Shown here: positions 8,678-20,289 of the stretch, one piece after another
Numbering within the stretch: the first letter of the stretch is position 1
Layout: the number at the start of each line of letters is the position of its first letter
Notes under the pieces: generated by a model
What the model was told of the DNA's origin: nothing
The model's input: the letters and a program-made list of their open reading frames with translations, nothing else
The model's database searches: none
DNA from: Sinomonas cellulolyticus
GTDB taxonomy: Bacteria > Actinomycetota > Actinomycetes > Actinomycetales > Micrococcaceae
Assembly (NCBI RefSeq): GCF_014656475.1
Contig: NZ_BNCM01000002.1
Location: 186,001-250,000 of the forward strand
Reading direction: 5' to 3'
DNA: 64,000 bases
Position numbers and translations under genes: made by a program

Positions 8678-9373
8678 ATGCAAGAGATCGCCCAGCTTCG
8701 TCCCGAGGACCGAGCCCCCAAAGAAGAGCTGCCACTGTTGGACAAGCTCCGCAAGCTCGTCCTGAGCGGGGAGTACCCGCCCGGGGCCCCGCTGCCGGAG
8801 ATGTTCCTTGCCCAGCAGTTCGAGGTGAGCAGGACCCCGATCCGGGAGTCGCTCAAGCAGCTCGAGAACGAGGGGCTCGTGGAGATACGGCCCAAGGTCG
8901 GCACCTTCGTCCGGATCCCCACGCGCCGCGAGATCGTCGAGCTCTTCCAGCTCAAGGAGAGCCTCGAGGGCCTGGCGGCCAACCTGCTGGCAAAGCGAGG
9001 CCCGGTTCCCGAGCTTGCAGAGCTGACGAGGAACATCGAGGCCTCCGAGCGGGCGGAACGGAACGGCGACAGCCGTGCCTACGCAGATCTCGTGCATGAC
9101 TTCCACTGGACGCTCATGACGGGCTCCGACAACTCGAAGCTAGTGGAGCACTACGGGCGGCTCATGAACCAGCTCGCGTACCACCGGATCGTGCTCAAGA
9201 CCGTCGAGCGGCCCGCGCGGATGCGCGCGTCCATCGCCGAGCACCGCGCGGTGCTGGACGCCATCCTCGACAAGGACCCGATCGGCGCCGAGCTCGCCAT
9301 GCGGGGCCACGTCAACGCTTCCAGCCTCGCCGCTGCCCGTGAGGAAGAAGTCCAGGAGCCCACGCAGGGCTGA
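8678..9373 (+). CDS. GntR-family regulator, FadR/FCD subfamily
   Basis: 231 residues with an N-terminal winged helix (about 18-85: LRKLVLSGEYPPGAPLPEMF, FEVSRTPIRESLKQLENEGL, VGTFVRIPT). The C-terminal helical FCD domain carries likely metal/ligand-binding residues (DFHWTLM, HYGRLMNQL, EHRAVLDAI). It is the first gene of the plus-strand arm and divergent from the reductase-permease-hydrolase arm, so it is the obvious local regulator. There is no Shine-Dalgarno sequence before ATG 8678, and this ATG is close to the putative operator, so a leaderless mRNA or a later start is possible. Such regulators usually respond to a pathway substrate or intermediate. Confidence 0.88.
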   Translation: MQEIAQLRPEDRAPKEELPLLDKLRKLVLSGEYPPGAPLPEMFLAQQFEVSRTPIRESLKQLENEGLVEIRPKVGTFVRIPTRREIVELFQLKESLEGLAANLLAKRGPVPELAELTRNIEASERAERNGDSRAYADLVHDFHWTLMTGSDNSKLVEHYGRLMNQLAYHRIVLKTVERPARMRASIAEHRAVLDAILDKDPIGAELAMRGHVNASSLAAAREEEVQEPTQG

Positions 9374-9408
9374 GGCTCCTCCCCAGATCCACAGAAAGGA
9401 GATGCCTC

Positions 9409-10068
9409 ATGGGCACTCTCACCACCCTCACCGGCCGCGGCCCCGCCGCATCGCTGGAAGAGGCCGCCCGCGCCGTGGGCGTCCGCCGGATCGTCGTCCA
9501 GCAGGAGGAGATCCTCCGCGACGGCCCCGGCATCGTCCCCACGAGCGTCACCCAAGCCGCAGCCGCGGCCGTCATCCGCAATCCCTGGGCCGGCTCGGAC
9601 GTTTCCACCGATCTGGCCCCGGAAACGGAACGGATTGCCCCCGTCCTCGCCAAGGTCCTGACGGACCGGCTCAATGCGGTGCTGGGCGGCAGCGACGAGA
9701 TCGAAGCGTTCGGCAAGTCCGCCGTCGTCGGGCTCTCCGGCGAGACTGAGCACGCAGCCGCCCTCGTCCACACGCCCTTCTTCGGGAACCTGGTCCGCGA
9801 ATTCCTGGACGGCTCCTCGATCCTCTGCTTCTCGGATGATCGGTCGGAACCTGGAACGTCCATTGCCGTCCCCATGTGGCACAAGACCGCGGCCGCGACG
9901 CGAAGCCACTACCAGACCATCACGCTGAACCTGAACGATGCGCCCCACCCCGACGAGATCGTGGTGATCGCCGCGGCATCCACAGGTCCTCGCCCCCATC
10001 CCCGCATCGGTGACCGAACCACCGACCGACCCGTGACCGCCGAAATCCTGGAGGGAATCCTGCCATGA
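9409..10068 (+). CDS. DUF1185 (AA_synth, PF06684) protein A
   Basis: 219 residues. The body matches the DUF1185/'amino acid synthesis' family: AAVIRNPWAG, IEAFGKSAVVGLSGETEHAA and TRSHYQTITL followed by DAPHPDEIVVIAAAS. Known structures of this family have a chorismate-mutase-like fold, but no firm biochemical role is known to me. Relative to its neighbour it has an N-terminal extension of about 25 residues. A strong AAAGGAG site precedes ATG 9409. The gene overlaps the next one by 4 bp (ATGA), so the two paralogues are made together and may form a heteromer. Confidence 0.85.
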   Translation: MGTLTTLTGRGPAASLEEAARAVGVRRIVVQQEEILRDGPGIVPTSVTQAAAAAVIRNPWAGSDVSTDLAPETERIAPVLAKVLTDRLNAVLGGSDEIEAFGKSAVVGLSGETEHAAALVHTPFFGNLVREFLDGSSILCFSDDRSEPGTSIAVPMWHKTAAATRSHYQTITLNLNDAPHPDEIVVIAAASTGPRPHPRIGDRTTDRPVTAEILEGILP

Positions 10069-10616
10069 ACGTCCGTAAGATCGTCACCCTGTCCGAAGAG
10101 ATCCTGAGCGAGGGCGGCCGCCCGGTCTCCCCCGCGGCGCGCGTTGCCGTTGCCATCGCGGTGGTCGACAACCCGTGGGCCGGTCAGGGCTTCGTCGAGG
10201 ACCTCACCGAGGGCATCGACGCGACCGCCTCGGACCTCGGCGCGCTCCTCGCACCCAAGGTCATCGAGGCGCTCGGAGCACCGGTCGAGGCCTACGGAAA
10301 GGCGGCCATCGTAGGCATCGACGGCGAGATCGAGCACGGTTCCGCCCTCATCCACACGCTCAAATTCGGCGACCACTACCGCCGAGCCGCTCAGGCGACA
10401 ACCCTCCTCCCTGCCGTCGAGAAGCGCGCCGCCGCGGGGACCGTGTTCGACATTCCGATGAAGCACATCACCGATGCCACCATCCGCTCGCACCACCAGA
10501 CCGTCGAGGTGAGGGTCGCCGACGCGCCGCACCCGGGCGAGATCCTCATCGCCCTCGCAGCCTCGGCGCAGGGCCGGCCCCAGGAGCGCCTCGCGCCCCT
10601 GTCCACCGAACGGTGA
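10065..10616 (+). CDS. DUF1185 (AA_synth, PF06684) protein B
   Basis: 183 residues, clearly paralogous to the preceding protein. It shares DNPWAGQGF, AYGKAAIVGIDGEIEHGSALIHT, IPMKHITDATIRSHHQTVEV and DAPHPGEILIALAAS. Its start overlaps the stop of protein A and its stop overlaps the GTG of the alpha/beta hydrolase gene, indicating tight coupling. Conserved Lys, Glu-His and Arg-Ser-His residues could line an active site, but this is only suggested by conservation between the two copies. The context implies a step in the same catabolic pathway, perhaps isomerisation or hydrolysis of a small polar intermediate. Confidence 0.85.
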   Translation: MNVRKIVTLSEEILSEGGRPVSPAARVAVAIAVVDNPWAGQGFVEDLTEGIDATASDLGALLAPKVIEALGAPVEAYGKAAIVGIDGEIEHGSALIHTLKFGDHYRRAAQATTLLPAVEKRAAAGTVFDIPMKHITDATIRSHHQTVEVRVADAPHPGEILIALAASAQGRPQERLAPLSTER

Positions 10617-11349
10617 CCGGCGTGTCCACCATCCCCGTTGTCCTCCTGCACGGCGTGGGCCTCGACTCGTCGATGTGGACGCCGGTGCGGGAGGCCCTCG
10701 GCCGCGAGTCGGTGGCGCTGGACCTGCCCGGCCATGGCGGGCAGCCGCCGCTGACGCAGCCGGTGACGCTCGCGGAAATGGCCGACGGCGTGCTGGCGCG
10801 GCTCCCCGAGCGCTCTCACCTCGTGGGGTTCTCGCTCGGCGCCCTTGTAGCCCAGCACATCGCGGCATTCCACCCCGAGCGTGTCGAGACGCTCACGTGC
10901 GTCAGCTCGGTCTGCAGGCGCACCGAGGCCGAGTCCCGTGCCGTCGAGGACCGGCTCGCCGTGGCGGAAGCCGACTTCGCGGCGAGCACCGAGGCGTCGA
11001 TCGAGCGCTGGTACGCCGGGACCACGGTGCCCGAGGCCCTCGTCGAGGACACTCGGCGGGTTCTTCAGGCCAACGATCCCGAGTCCTTCCTGCACGCCTA
11101 CCGCGTGTTCGCGCGTGGAGACGCGGCCATCGCGCCCGAGCTCGGCCACATGGGGGCACCGACACTCGCCCTCACGGGCGAGCTGGACCCGGGGTCCACC
11201 CCGGACATGACCAGGCGCCTCGCCGAGGCCATTCCGGGGGCGCGGGCGCTCATCGTCCCGGGCGCCCGGCACATGCTGCCGGTCCAGGACCCTCAAGCCC
11301 TGGTTCTGGCGCTCAACGAATTCATCCACGACACCGAAGGAGCAGTCGC

Positions 11350-11353
<4 letters not shown>
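10613..11353 (+). CDS. Alpha/beta hydrolase (RutD / enol-lactonase-like)
   Basis: 246 residues from GTG 10613, which overlaps the previous stop as GTGA; a second GTG at 10622 is possible. The alpha/beta-hydrolase fold is readable: oxyanion motif LLHGVGLD, nucleophile elbow GFSLGA (Ser), acid in TGELDPGS and histidine in GARHMLPV. The size and sequence type resemble 3-oxoadipate enol-lactonase and RutD, which act on small acids or aminoacrylates. It probably hydrolyses an ester, lactone or amide-like intermediate. The coupling on both sides (10613 and 11350) places it firmly in the operon. Confidence 0.88.
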
Positions 11354-12831
<1,478 letters not shown>

Positions 12832-12844
12832 GAGGCAAACCGTC

Positions 12845-13066
12845 ATGCCACTCATCGACGTGTCCATCGCCCGCGGGCGCGCCCCCGAGGAACTGCGGGC
12901 CTTCATCGACGCGCTTCACCAGGCCGCCGAGCGCACCGTGGGGGCACTGCCCGAGAACACCACAGTCATCGTCCGCGAGATCGAGCACGAGCACTGGTCC
13001 CGCGCCAACCAGACCATTACCGAACGCAACACTGCTGCGGAGCAGCAGACAACGCAGCAGCTGTAA
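12845..13066 (+). CDS. 4-oxalocrotonate tautomerase-family small enzyme
   Basis: 73 residues starting Met-Pro-Leu-Ile-Asp-Val, so Met removal exposes the catalytic Pro-1 of the tautomerase superfamily. The beta-alpha-beta pattern follows (IARGRAPEELRAFIDALHQA, then TTVIVREIEHEHW), and the C-terminal tail is Gln/Thr-rich. Family members tautomerise 2-hydroxymuconate-like enols or dehalogenate and hydrate similar compounds. It follows the ALDH gene by 13 bp, suggesting that the pathway includes an enol/keto isomerisation. It is somewhat longer than the classical 62-residue enzyme. Confidence 0.85.
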   Translation: MPLIDVSIARGRAPEELRAFIDALHQAAERTVGALPENTTVIVREIEHEHWSRANQTITERNTAAEQQTTQQL

Positions 13067-13083
13067 GAAAAAGGAGTCACAAC

Positions 13084-15578
<2,495 letters not shown>

Positions 15579-15594
15579 CCTCCCGCCACCCCGG

Positions 15595-15803
15595 TTGAGG
15601 GGTCACATCCCGGTCCAGAGGTTGCATCCCTCGGCCGGCCGAGTCATGTCCTGCCCAGACCCGCATCTCCTTGCGGTATTTACGCAGGAGATGCGGGCAT
15701 CGGCAGGACATGCGAGATGCGGGGGGAGGCAGTGACCCCCAGAACGTGACCCCCAGACGCGGCGGGCGCACGACGGCGGGCGCGCACCCGTCGTCGTGCG
15801 CCC
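15595..15803. repeat. Repeat-rich convergent gap with long hairpins
   Basis: This gene-free stretch between convergent genes contains TTGAGGGGTCACATCCC (from 15595), a 68-nt hairpin at 15645-15712, GTGACCCCCAGA repeats (about 15733-15758) and a terminator-like hairpin at 15764-15803 (GGGCGCACGACG/CGTCGTGCGCCC). The 68-nt hairpin pairs CATGTCCTGCC with GGCAGGACATG and CCCGCATCTCC with GGAGATGCGGG, separated by a 4x4 mismatch, with a GTATTTA loop. No coding capacity is apparent. Confidence 0.8.
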
Positions 15804-15822
15804 ACCGGAGACGGCTCCCGCC

Positions 15823-17037
15823 TCAGCGGTGGTGGCGCACAGCCATCCGCACGGCCACTCCCGTGCCCACGAGGAACGCGACCACGGAGACGACCACGAC
15901 GGCGAGCGGCGGGTCCCACGATCCGGTCCCGGCATGGATCCAGCCGAGGAGGGTGGGCGCCGCAGCCGCGAGCGCATAGCCAACGCCCTGCACGATCGCG
16001 GACATGCGCCCGGCGGAGACCTGGTCCCGCGCGATCACATTGATCTCCGTGAAGATGAGCGTGATGCCGCCGCCCTGCGCGGCTCCGCCGAGGGAGGACC
16101 ACAGCGGCCACAGCTCCGGTGCCACGAGGAGTCCCACGGGGACCGAGATCCACAGGACGCCGAGGACGATGACGGCGGCCATGGTCCCGGCGTACCGGGC
16201 GAGGATCGGCGTGCCGAGGGCACCGAGGATCGCGATGATCTGGAAGAGGGACGCTCCAGCCCCGGCCGCGGACGGGGAGAGGCCGAGCTCGTCGCTGAGC
16301 AGGCTCGGCAGCCAGGCCGTGACGCCGTAGTAGGAGAACGCCTGCCCGCCGAACCCGATGAGGAGGGCGACCGTCACAGCGGCGAGGCTCCGGCGCGGAG
16401 GCGAGCCGGCGCCGTCGTGCGTCGGCGCCTCCGGCGTGACCGGCTCTGGCCTGAGCGCGCGCACCCCCGCGGCGGCCGCCCAGAACGCGGCCGCGACCGC
16501 CGCGAACACGGCACTGCCCGCGAGCGCGACGCGCCAGCCGGTCGCCTCGGCCAGCGGCGCCGTCGCGACCGACGTGACAAACGAGCCGACGTTGAGCGCG
16601 GCCGTGTAGACGCCCATCGCCATGCCCTGGCGCCCCTTGGTGAAGTCCCGGCGGATGATGAGCGGTACGGCGATGTTGACGATGGTGATCGCGACGCCGA
16701 GCAGCACCGTTCCGAGCATCACCACCGCGGTGCCGTCCACCGAGCGGATCACGACGCCGGCCAGCACGCCGAGCAGCGTGATCGTCACCGCCATCTCCGC
16801 GCCGAGCCGCCGCGCGGTCAGGGACGCGAGCGGCGAGGCCAGCGCGAAGCACAGCACCGGGATGCCCGTCAGCAGGCCGAGCTCGCCGGGCGTGAGGGCG
16901 AGGTCCACGGAGAGCGGCTTCGCGAGGGGCGCCACGGCCACGAACGGGCCGCGCATGTTCACGGCGATGAGCGCGATCGCGACGAGGAGCAGCCAGGCGG
17001 GTCGGGCGCGGGCGGTCCCGGCAGCGTGCGGTGTCAT
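15823..17037 (-). CDS. MFS transporter, CynX/NimT-like
   Basis: 404 residues with 12 predicted helices and the CynX/NimT flavour of the major facilitator superfamily: VNMRGPFVAVAPL in helix 1, LASLTARRLG after helix 2 and PLIIRRDFTKGRQGMAMGVY. Members transport cyanate, nitroimidazole-type compounds or other small anions; the substrate here is unknown. ATG 17037 is 14 nt downstream of the stop of the queuosine-precursor transporter gene, so the two are probably co-transcribed. Longer in-frame starts would invade that gene. A copy of the dispersed 11-mer lies inside it (16411-16421). Confidence 0.85.
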   Translation of the reverse strand: MTPHAAGTARARPAWLLLVAIALIAVNMRGPFVAVAPLAKPLSVDLALTPGELGLLTGIPVLCFALASPLASLTARRLGAEMAVTITLLGVLAGVVIRSVDGTAVVMLGTVLLGVAITIVNIAVPLIIRRDFTKGRQGMAMGVYTAALNVGSFVTSVATAPLAEATGWRVALAGSAVFAAVAAAFWAAAAGVRALRPEPVTPEAPTHDGAGSPPRRSLAAVTVALLIGFGGQAFSYYGVTAWLPSLLSDELGLSPSAAGAGASLFQIIAILGALGTPILARYAGTMAAVIVLGVLWISVPVGLLVAPELWPLWSSLGGAAQGGGITLIFTEINVIARDQVSAGRMSAIVQGVGYALAAAAPTLLGWIHAGTGSWDPPLAVVVVSVVAFLVGTGVAVRMAVRHHR

Positions 17038-17050
17038 GCCCTCGTTCGTA

Positions 17051-17758
17051 TCACGCTGCGACGGACTCTCCTGCCTCCGCGGCCGCATAGGTCGGCTCAG
17101 CGCGCTTGATCGCCCGGATCACGAGGGACGTCACGGGGACCAGGACGTACTCGACGCCGGTCTTGTAGACGAAGCCCACCACCGCGTAGTTCAGGTACGA
17201 GCCGAAGTCCGTGATGCCGATGACCGGCGACGCGATCGCGCAGAAGATGAGCGTGTCCACGAGCTCCCCCACACCGGAGGACCCCATCAGCCGGGCCCAC
17301 AGGGACTTCTCGCCCGAGCGGGCCTTCATGCGGACCATGATCCAGGAGTTGATGGTCTGGCCGGCCAGGAACGCGAGCAGCGAGCCGAGCACGATCAGCG
17401 GAACCGGGCCGAGCGCCTCCTCGATCGCGGCCTGCTTGGCGACGCCGTAGTCGTCGGTGAAGCCCGGGAGGACGATGATCACCCAGTAGCACGCCGAGGC
17501 GAAGACAGAGAGCGCGAAGGTCGTGAAGATCGCGCGCCGGGCGGCCTTGAAGCCGTACACCTCGCTCACCACGTCCCCCATCACGTAGGCGAGCGGGAAG
17601 AGGAAGAACCCGCCGTCGGTGATGATGGGGCCGAACTGGACGCCCTTGGACGCGCCGATATTGCTCAGGATCACCACCACGGCCATGAGGGCCAGGAGGA
17701 TGCCGTAGACGGGGCTGCCGATGGATGCGTAGCGCGCGCGGGGATTCACGGCCAGCAT
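17051..17758 (-). CDS. yhhQ: Queuosine precursor transporter (YhhQ/QPTR family)
   Basis: 235 residues, six predicted helices and the QPTR/DUF165 pattern: SNIGASKGVQFG, GGFFLFPLAYVMGDVVSEVYGFKAARRA (in part), GQTINSWIMVRMKAR and VGELVDTLIFCAIAS. The family imports queuine or preQ0/preQ1. Together with tgt 1.5 kb away on the opposite strand it suggests queuosine salvage. The stop lies 14 bp before the CynX-like gene, forming a two-gene minus-strand unit with it. The start is preceded by a weak AG-rich site. Confidence 0.9.
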   Translation of the reverse strand: MLAVNPRARYASIGSPVYGILLALMAVVVILSNIGASKGVQFGPIITDGGFFLFPLAYVMGDVVSEVYGFKAARRAIFTTFALSVFASACYWVIIVLPGFTDDYGVAKQAAIEEALGPVPLIVLGSLLAFLAGQTINSWIMVRMKARSGEKSLWARLMGSSGVGELVDTLIFCAIASPVIGITDFGSYLNYAVVGFVYKTGVEYVLVPVTSLVIRAIKRAEPTYAAAEAGESVAA

Positions 17759-17809
17759 TCTCCCACGGCGAGCTGCCCCCCGGCCGACTCTGGGAGTCAG
17801 CTCCTGAAG

Positions 17810-17946
17810 GTCAGCTCCTGAAGGTCACGTCCCGGGGGTCACGTCCAGTGGGTTGTCCGGATGGGGACCCACGGGATGTGACTCTCAGGAGATGACCCCC
17901 AGAAGGTGACCCCCAGAAGGTGACCCCCGGAAGGTGACCCCCAGAA
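17810..17946. repeat. GGTCAC/GTGACC repeat array
   Basis: The 235-bp gap between two minus-strand genes contains GGTCAC(G)TCC copies (about 17810-17850) and then four tandem 14-bp units of the AGAAGGTGACCCCC type (17887-17942, the first degenerate). The opposite orientations of the two halves could form a hairpin. The core matches the other GGGGTCAC intergenic repeats in the window. Confidence 0.8.
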
Positions 17947-17993
17947 TCGGCGCCGCCGGCCGCCGCCCCGCTGCGGCGACCGGCGGCGAAGGC

Positions 17994-19448
17994 TCAGCCG
18001 ACCCGGGAAGGCTCGCGGCCGTCGTCGTCCGCTTCGGAGTCCCGGACCGACGCAACCCCGGCACCCACGCCGGCACCCACCGCGACGGGCAGCTCGCCGT
18101 AGGCGGCGCCGAACTCGTGGTCGAGCGGGGTGTGCTTCTTGTTCGGCAGGAAGAAGATGTACACGATCAGCGAGAGGACGATCGTGATCGTCACGTACGT
18201 GAACAGCCAGTCCTTGTGCCCGGCGCTGGAGAGCCACTCGCCGATGAACGGCACCGTGCCGCCGAACAGCGAGTTCGCCACGGCGTACCCGAGGCCAACG
18301 CCGAGGGCCCGCACCGAGGAGGGGAACAGCTCGGCCTTCACGAGGGCGCTGATGGACGTGTAGTTCACCACGATGACCAGTCCGGCGAGCATGAGCCAGA
18401 ACGCGGCGCCCGGATCCTTGACGCCGGCGAGGGTGGACATGATCGGCCAGGTGAAGATCGCGCCGAGGACGCCGAACGTGACGAGCAGCGGCTTGCGGCC
18501 GACCTTGTCGGACAGGAGGCCGAACACCGGCTGGAGGAGCATGAAGATCAGCAGCGCCCAGAAGTTGATCACCGAGGTCTGCGTCTTCGGGATGCCCGAG
18601 ACGTTGTTCATGAAGCTGAGGATGTAGGTCGTGTACAGATAGAAAGCGCACGTTCCGCCCATGGTCAGGAACACGACGATCACGAACGGCTTCCAGTGCT
18701 TGGTAAACAGGAGCCGGAGGGAACCGGGCTCCCCGCCGCCCGCGGCGACGGCGCCGTGGGTCTTCGCCGCGGCGACCTGCTCCTTGGAAATGCTCTCGTC
18801 CATGGTGCGGCGCAGCCACAGGACCAGGAGAGCGGCCGCGGCGCCGATGAAGAACGGGATGCGCCAGCCCCACGACTTCAGGGCCGCCTCACCGAGGGTG
18901 GACTGCAGGACCACGAGGGTCGCCAGTGCGAGCACCTGCCCGCCCACGAGCGTGACGTACTGGAAGCTCGAGAAGAAGCCGCGCCGCTTGGCCGTGGCGA
19001 CCTCCGACATGTAGGTAGCCGAGGTGCCGTACTCGCCGCCCACCGAGAAGCCCTGGAGCAGGCGCGAGATGTACATGAGGACGGTGGACCACACGCCGAT
19101 CTGCGCCACGCCGGGCAGGACCGCGACCATGAGCGAACCCACGCCCATGAGGCTCACGCTCAGCGTCAGCGCCGCTCGCCGGCCGTGGCGGTCCGCGTAC
19201 CGGCCGAAGAACCACGAGCCCACCGGCCGCATGAGGAACGTCAGCGCGAACGTCAGGTACGCGTCGATCTGCGCCTGGACGGGGTCCTTGGCGTTGAAGA
19301 AGTACGTGGCGAAGTATGCCGAGAACGCCGCGTAGACGTAGAGGTCGTACCATTCGATGAGGTTGCCGGCCGATCCCTTGAGAGTGTTCGCGATGGCACG
19401 CCGCGTCGCTGCGGCGCCCCCGGGCGAGGTGGTTTGCATGGTGGTCAT
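17994..19448 (-). CDS. MHS-family MFS metabolite:H+ symporter
   Basis: 484 residues with the hallmarks of the metabolite:H+ symporter subfamily (ProP, KgtP, ShiA): GNLIEWYDLYVYAAFSAYFA in the first helix, FGRYADRHGRRAALT, RLLQGFSVGGEYGTSATYMSE and a long central loop. It probably imports a carboxylate or betaine. The preferred ATG 19448 has GAAGGC upstream; a second in-frame ATG lies at 19439. The gene is divergent from a two-component system whose partner protein binds solutes, which suggests that the sensor controls this carrier. Confidence 0.9.
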   Translation of the reverse strand: MTTMQTTSPGGAAATRRAIANTLKGSAGNLIEWYDLYVYAAFSAYFATYFFNAKDPVQAQIDAYLTFALTFLMRPVGSWFFGRYADRHGRRAALTLSVSLMGVGSLMVAVLPGVAQIGVWSTVLMYISRLLQGFSVGGEYGTSATYMSEVATAKRRGFFSSFQYVTLVGGQVLALATLVVLQSTLGEAALKSWGWRIPFFIGAAAALLVLWLRRTMDESISKEQVAAAKTHGAVAAGGGEPGSLRLLFTKHWKPFVIVVFLTMGGTCAFYLYTTYILSFMNNVSGIPKTQTSVINFWALLIFMLLQPVFGLLSDKVGRKPLLVTFGVLGAIFTWPIMSTLAGVKDPGAAFWLMLAGLVIVVNYTSISALVKAELFPSSVRALGVGLGYAVANSLFGGTVPFIGEWLSSAGHKDWLFTYVTITIVLSLIVYIFFLPNKKHTPLDHEFGAAYGELPVAVGAGVGAGVASVRDSEADDDGREPSRVG

Positions 19449-19498
19449 GCCTTCGACGCTACGGGTGACGCCGGACACAGCCCAAGCCGCCCGGGTGA

Positions 19499-19516
19499 TT
19501 CCTAACACTTCCTTAA
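19499..19516. promoter_or_regulatory. Direct-repeat operator candidate (TTCCTAA / TTCCTTAA)
   Basis: In the 133-bp divergent gap, TTCCTAA (19499-19505) and TTCCTTAA (19509-19516) form a direct repeat with a 10-bp period. This is the usual geometry of OmpR/PhoB-class binding sites. The site lies between the MHS transporter and response-regulator genes and could control both. Confidence 0.45.
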
Positions 19517-19581
19517 GTCTTCGGCGCCACGCGGTACTCTCGGCGGTGGAGAACGGCGGTGGACGCCGGGAGGAGACTGCC

Positions 19582-20289
19582 ATGCGGGTGCTCATCGTCG
19601 AGGACGACGACGCGATGGCCTCCGCGCTCATCGCCGCCGTCGGCTCGGCCGGGCTCGAGGCGACGCGGGTCAGCCGGGGTGCCGACGCGCTGCTGAAGCA
19701 CCGGGAGCACGACGCGATCCTCCTCGACCTCGGCCTGCCGGACATGGACGGCCTCGAGGTTCTCCGCAAGCTCCGCCAGGTCACACTCGCCCCGATCCTC
19801 ATCCTCACGGCGCGCGACGACGAACGCAGCGTGGTGCTCGGCCTGCGCTCCGGCGCGGACGACTACCTCGTCAAGCCCGTGAAGCTCGTGGAGCTCCTGG
19901 CCCGCATCGAGGCGGTGGCACGCCGGACCATCCGCGCCGGCGCCACCCGCGGCGCGGAACAGCGCAGCAGGCTCCACGTCGGGGAGGTGAGCATCGACCT
20001 CGACAGGCGCGTTGCCGCCGTCGGCGATCGCGAGCTCAACCTCACCGCGACCGAGTACGACCTGCTCGCACTCCTCGCGGCCCATGCCGGCTCGGTGGTG
20101 ACCAGGGAGCAGATCCTCGACGCGCTCTGGGGGGACGCGTTCGTGGCGAGCTCGCGCTCCCTCGACGTGCACCTGACAGGGCTGCGGTCCAAGCTCAAGC
20201 TGCCGGGGTTCATCATCAACGTCCGCGGCGTGGGGTACCGCGTCGAGGCAGGGGCGCGGCCCGAGCCCCACGGCGGGCAGCAGCCGTGA
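19582..20289 (+). CDS. OmpR/PhoB-family response regulator (TctD-like)
   Basis: 235 residues. The receiver domain has the acidic pair in VEDDD, phospho-acceptor Asp in LLDLGLPDMDG, Thr in LTARDD and Lys in DDYLVKPV. The C-terminal winged helix carries ATEYDLLALLAAH, SVVTREQILDALWG and VHLTGLRSKL. ATG 19582 is chosen because GGGAGGAG lies 7 nt upstream; the frame extends further but without homology. Its stop overlaps the kinase GTG (GTGA). Together with the kinase and TAXI genes it forms a tricarboxylate-sensing-type system. Confidence 0.93.
   Translation: MRVLIVEDDDAMASALIAAVGSAGLEATRVSRGADALLKHREHDAILLDLGLPDMDGLEVLRKLRQVTLAPILILTARDDERSVVLGLRSGADDYLVKPVKLVELLARIEAVARRTIRAGATRGAEQRSRLHVGEVSIDLDRRVAAVGDRELNLTATEYDLLALLAAHAGSVVTREQILDALWGDAFVASSRSLDVHLTGLRSKLKLPGFIINVRGVGYRVEAGARPEPHGGQQP

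Noticed and set aside
17994..19808. 604-codon form of the MHS transporter
   Set aside because: The first 120 codons run antisense through the response-regulator gene and lack homology. The transporter starts at 19448.
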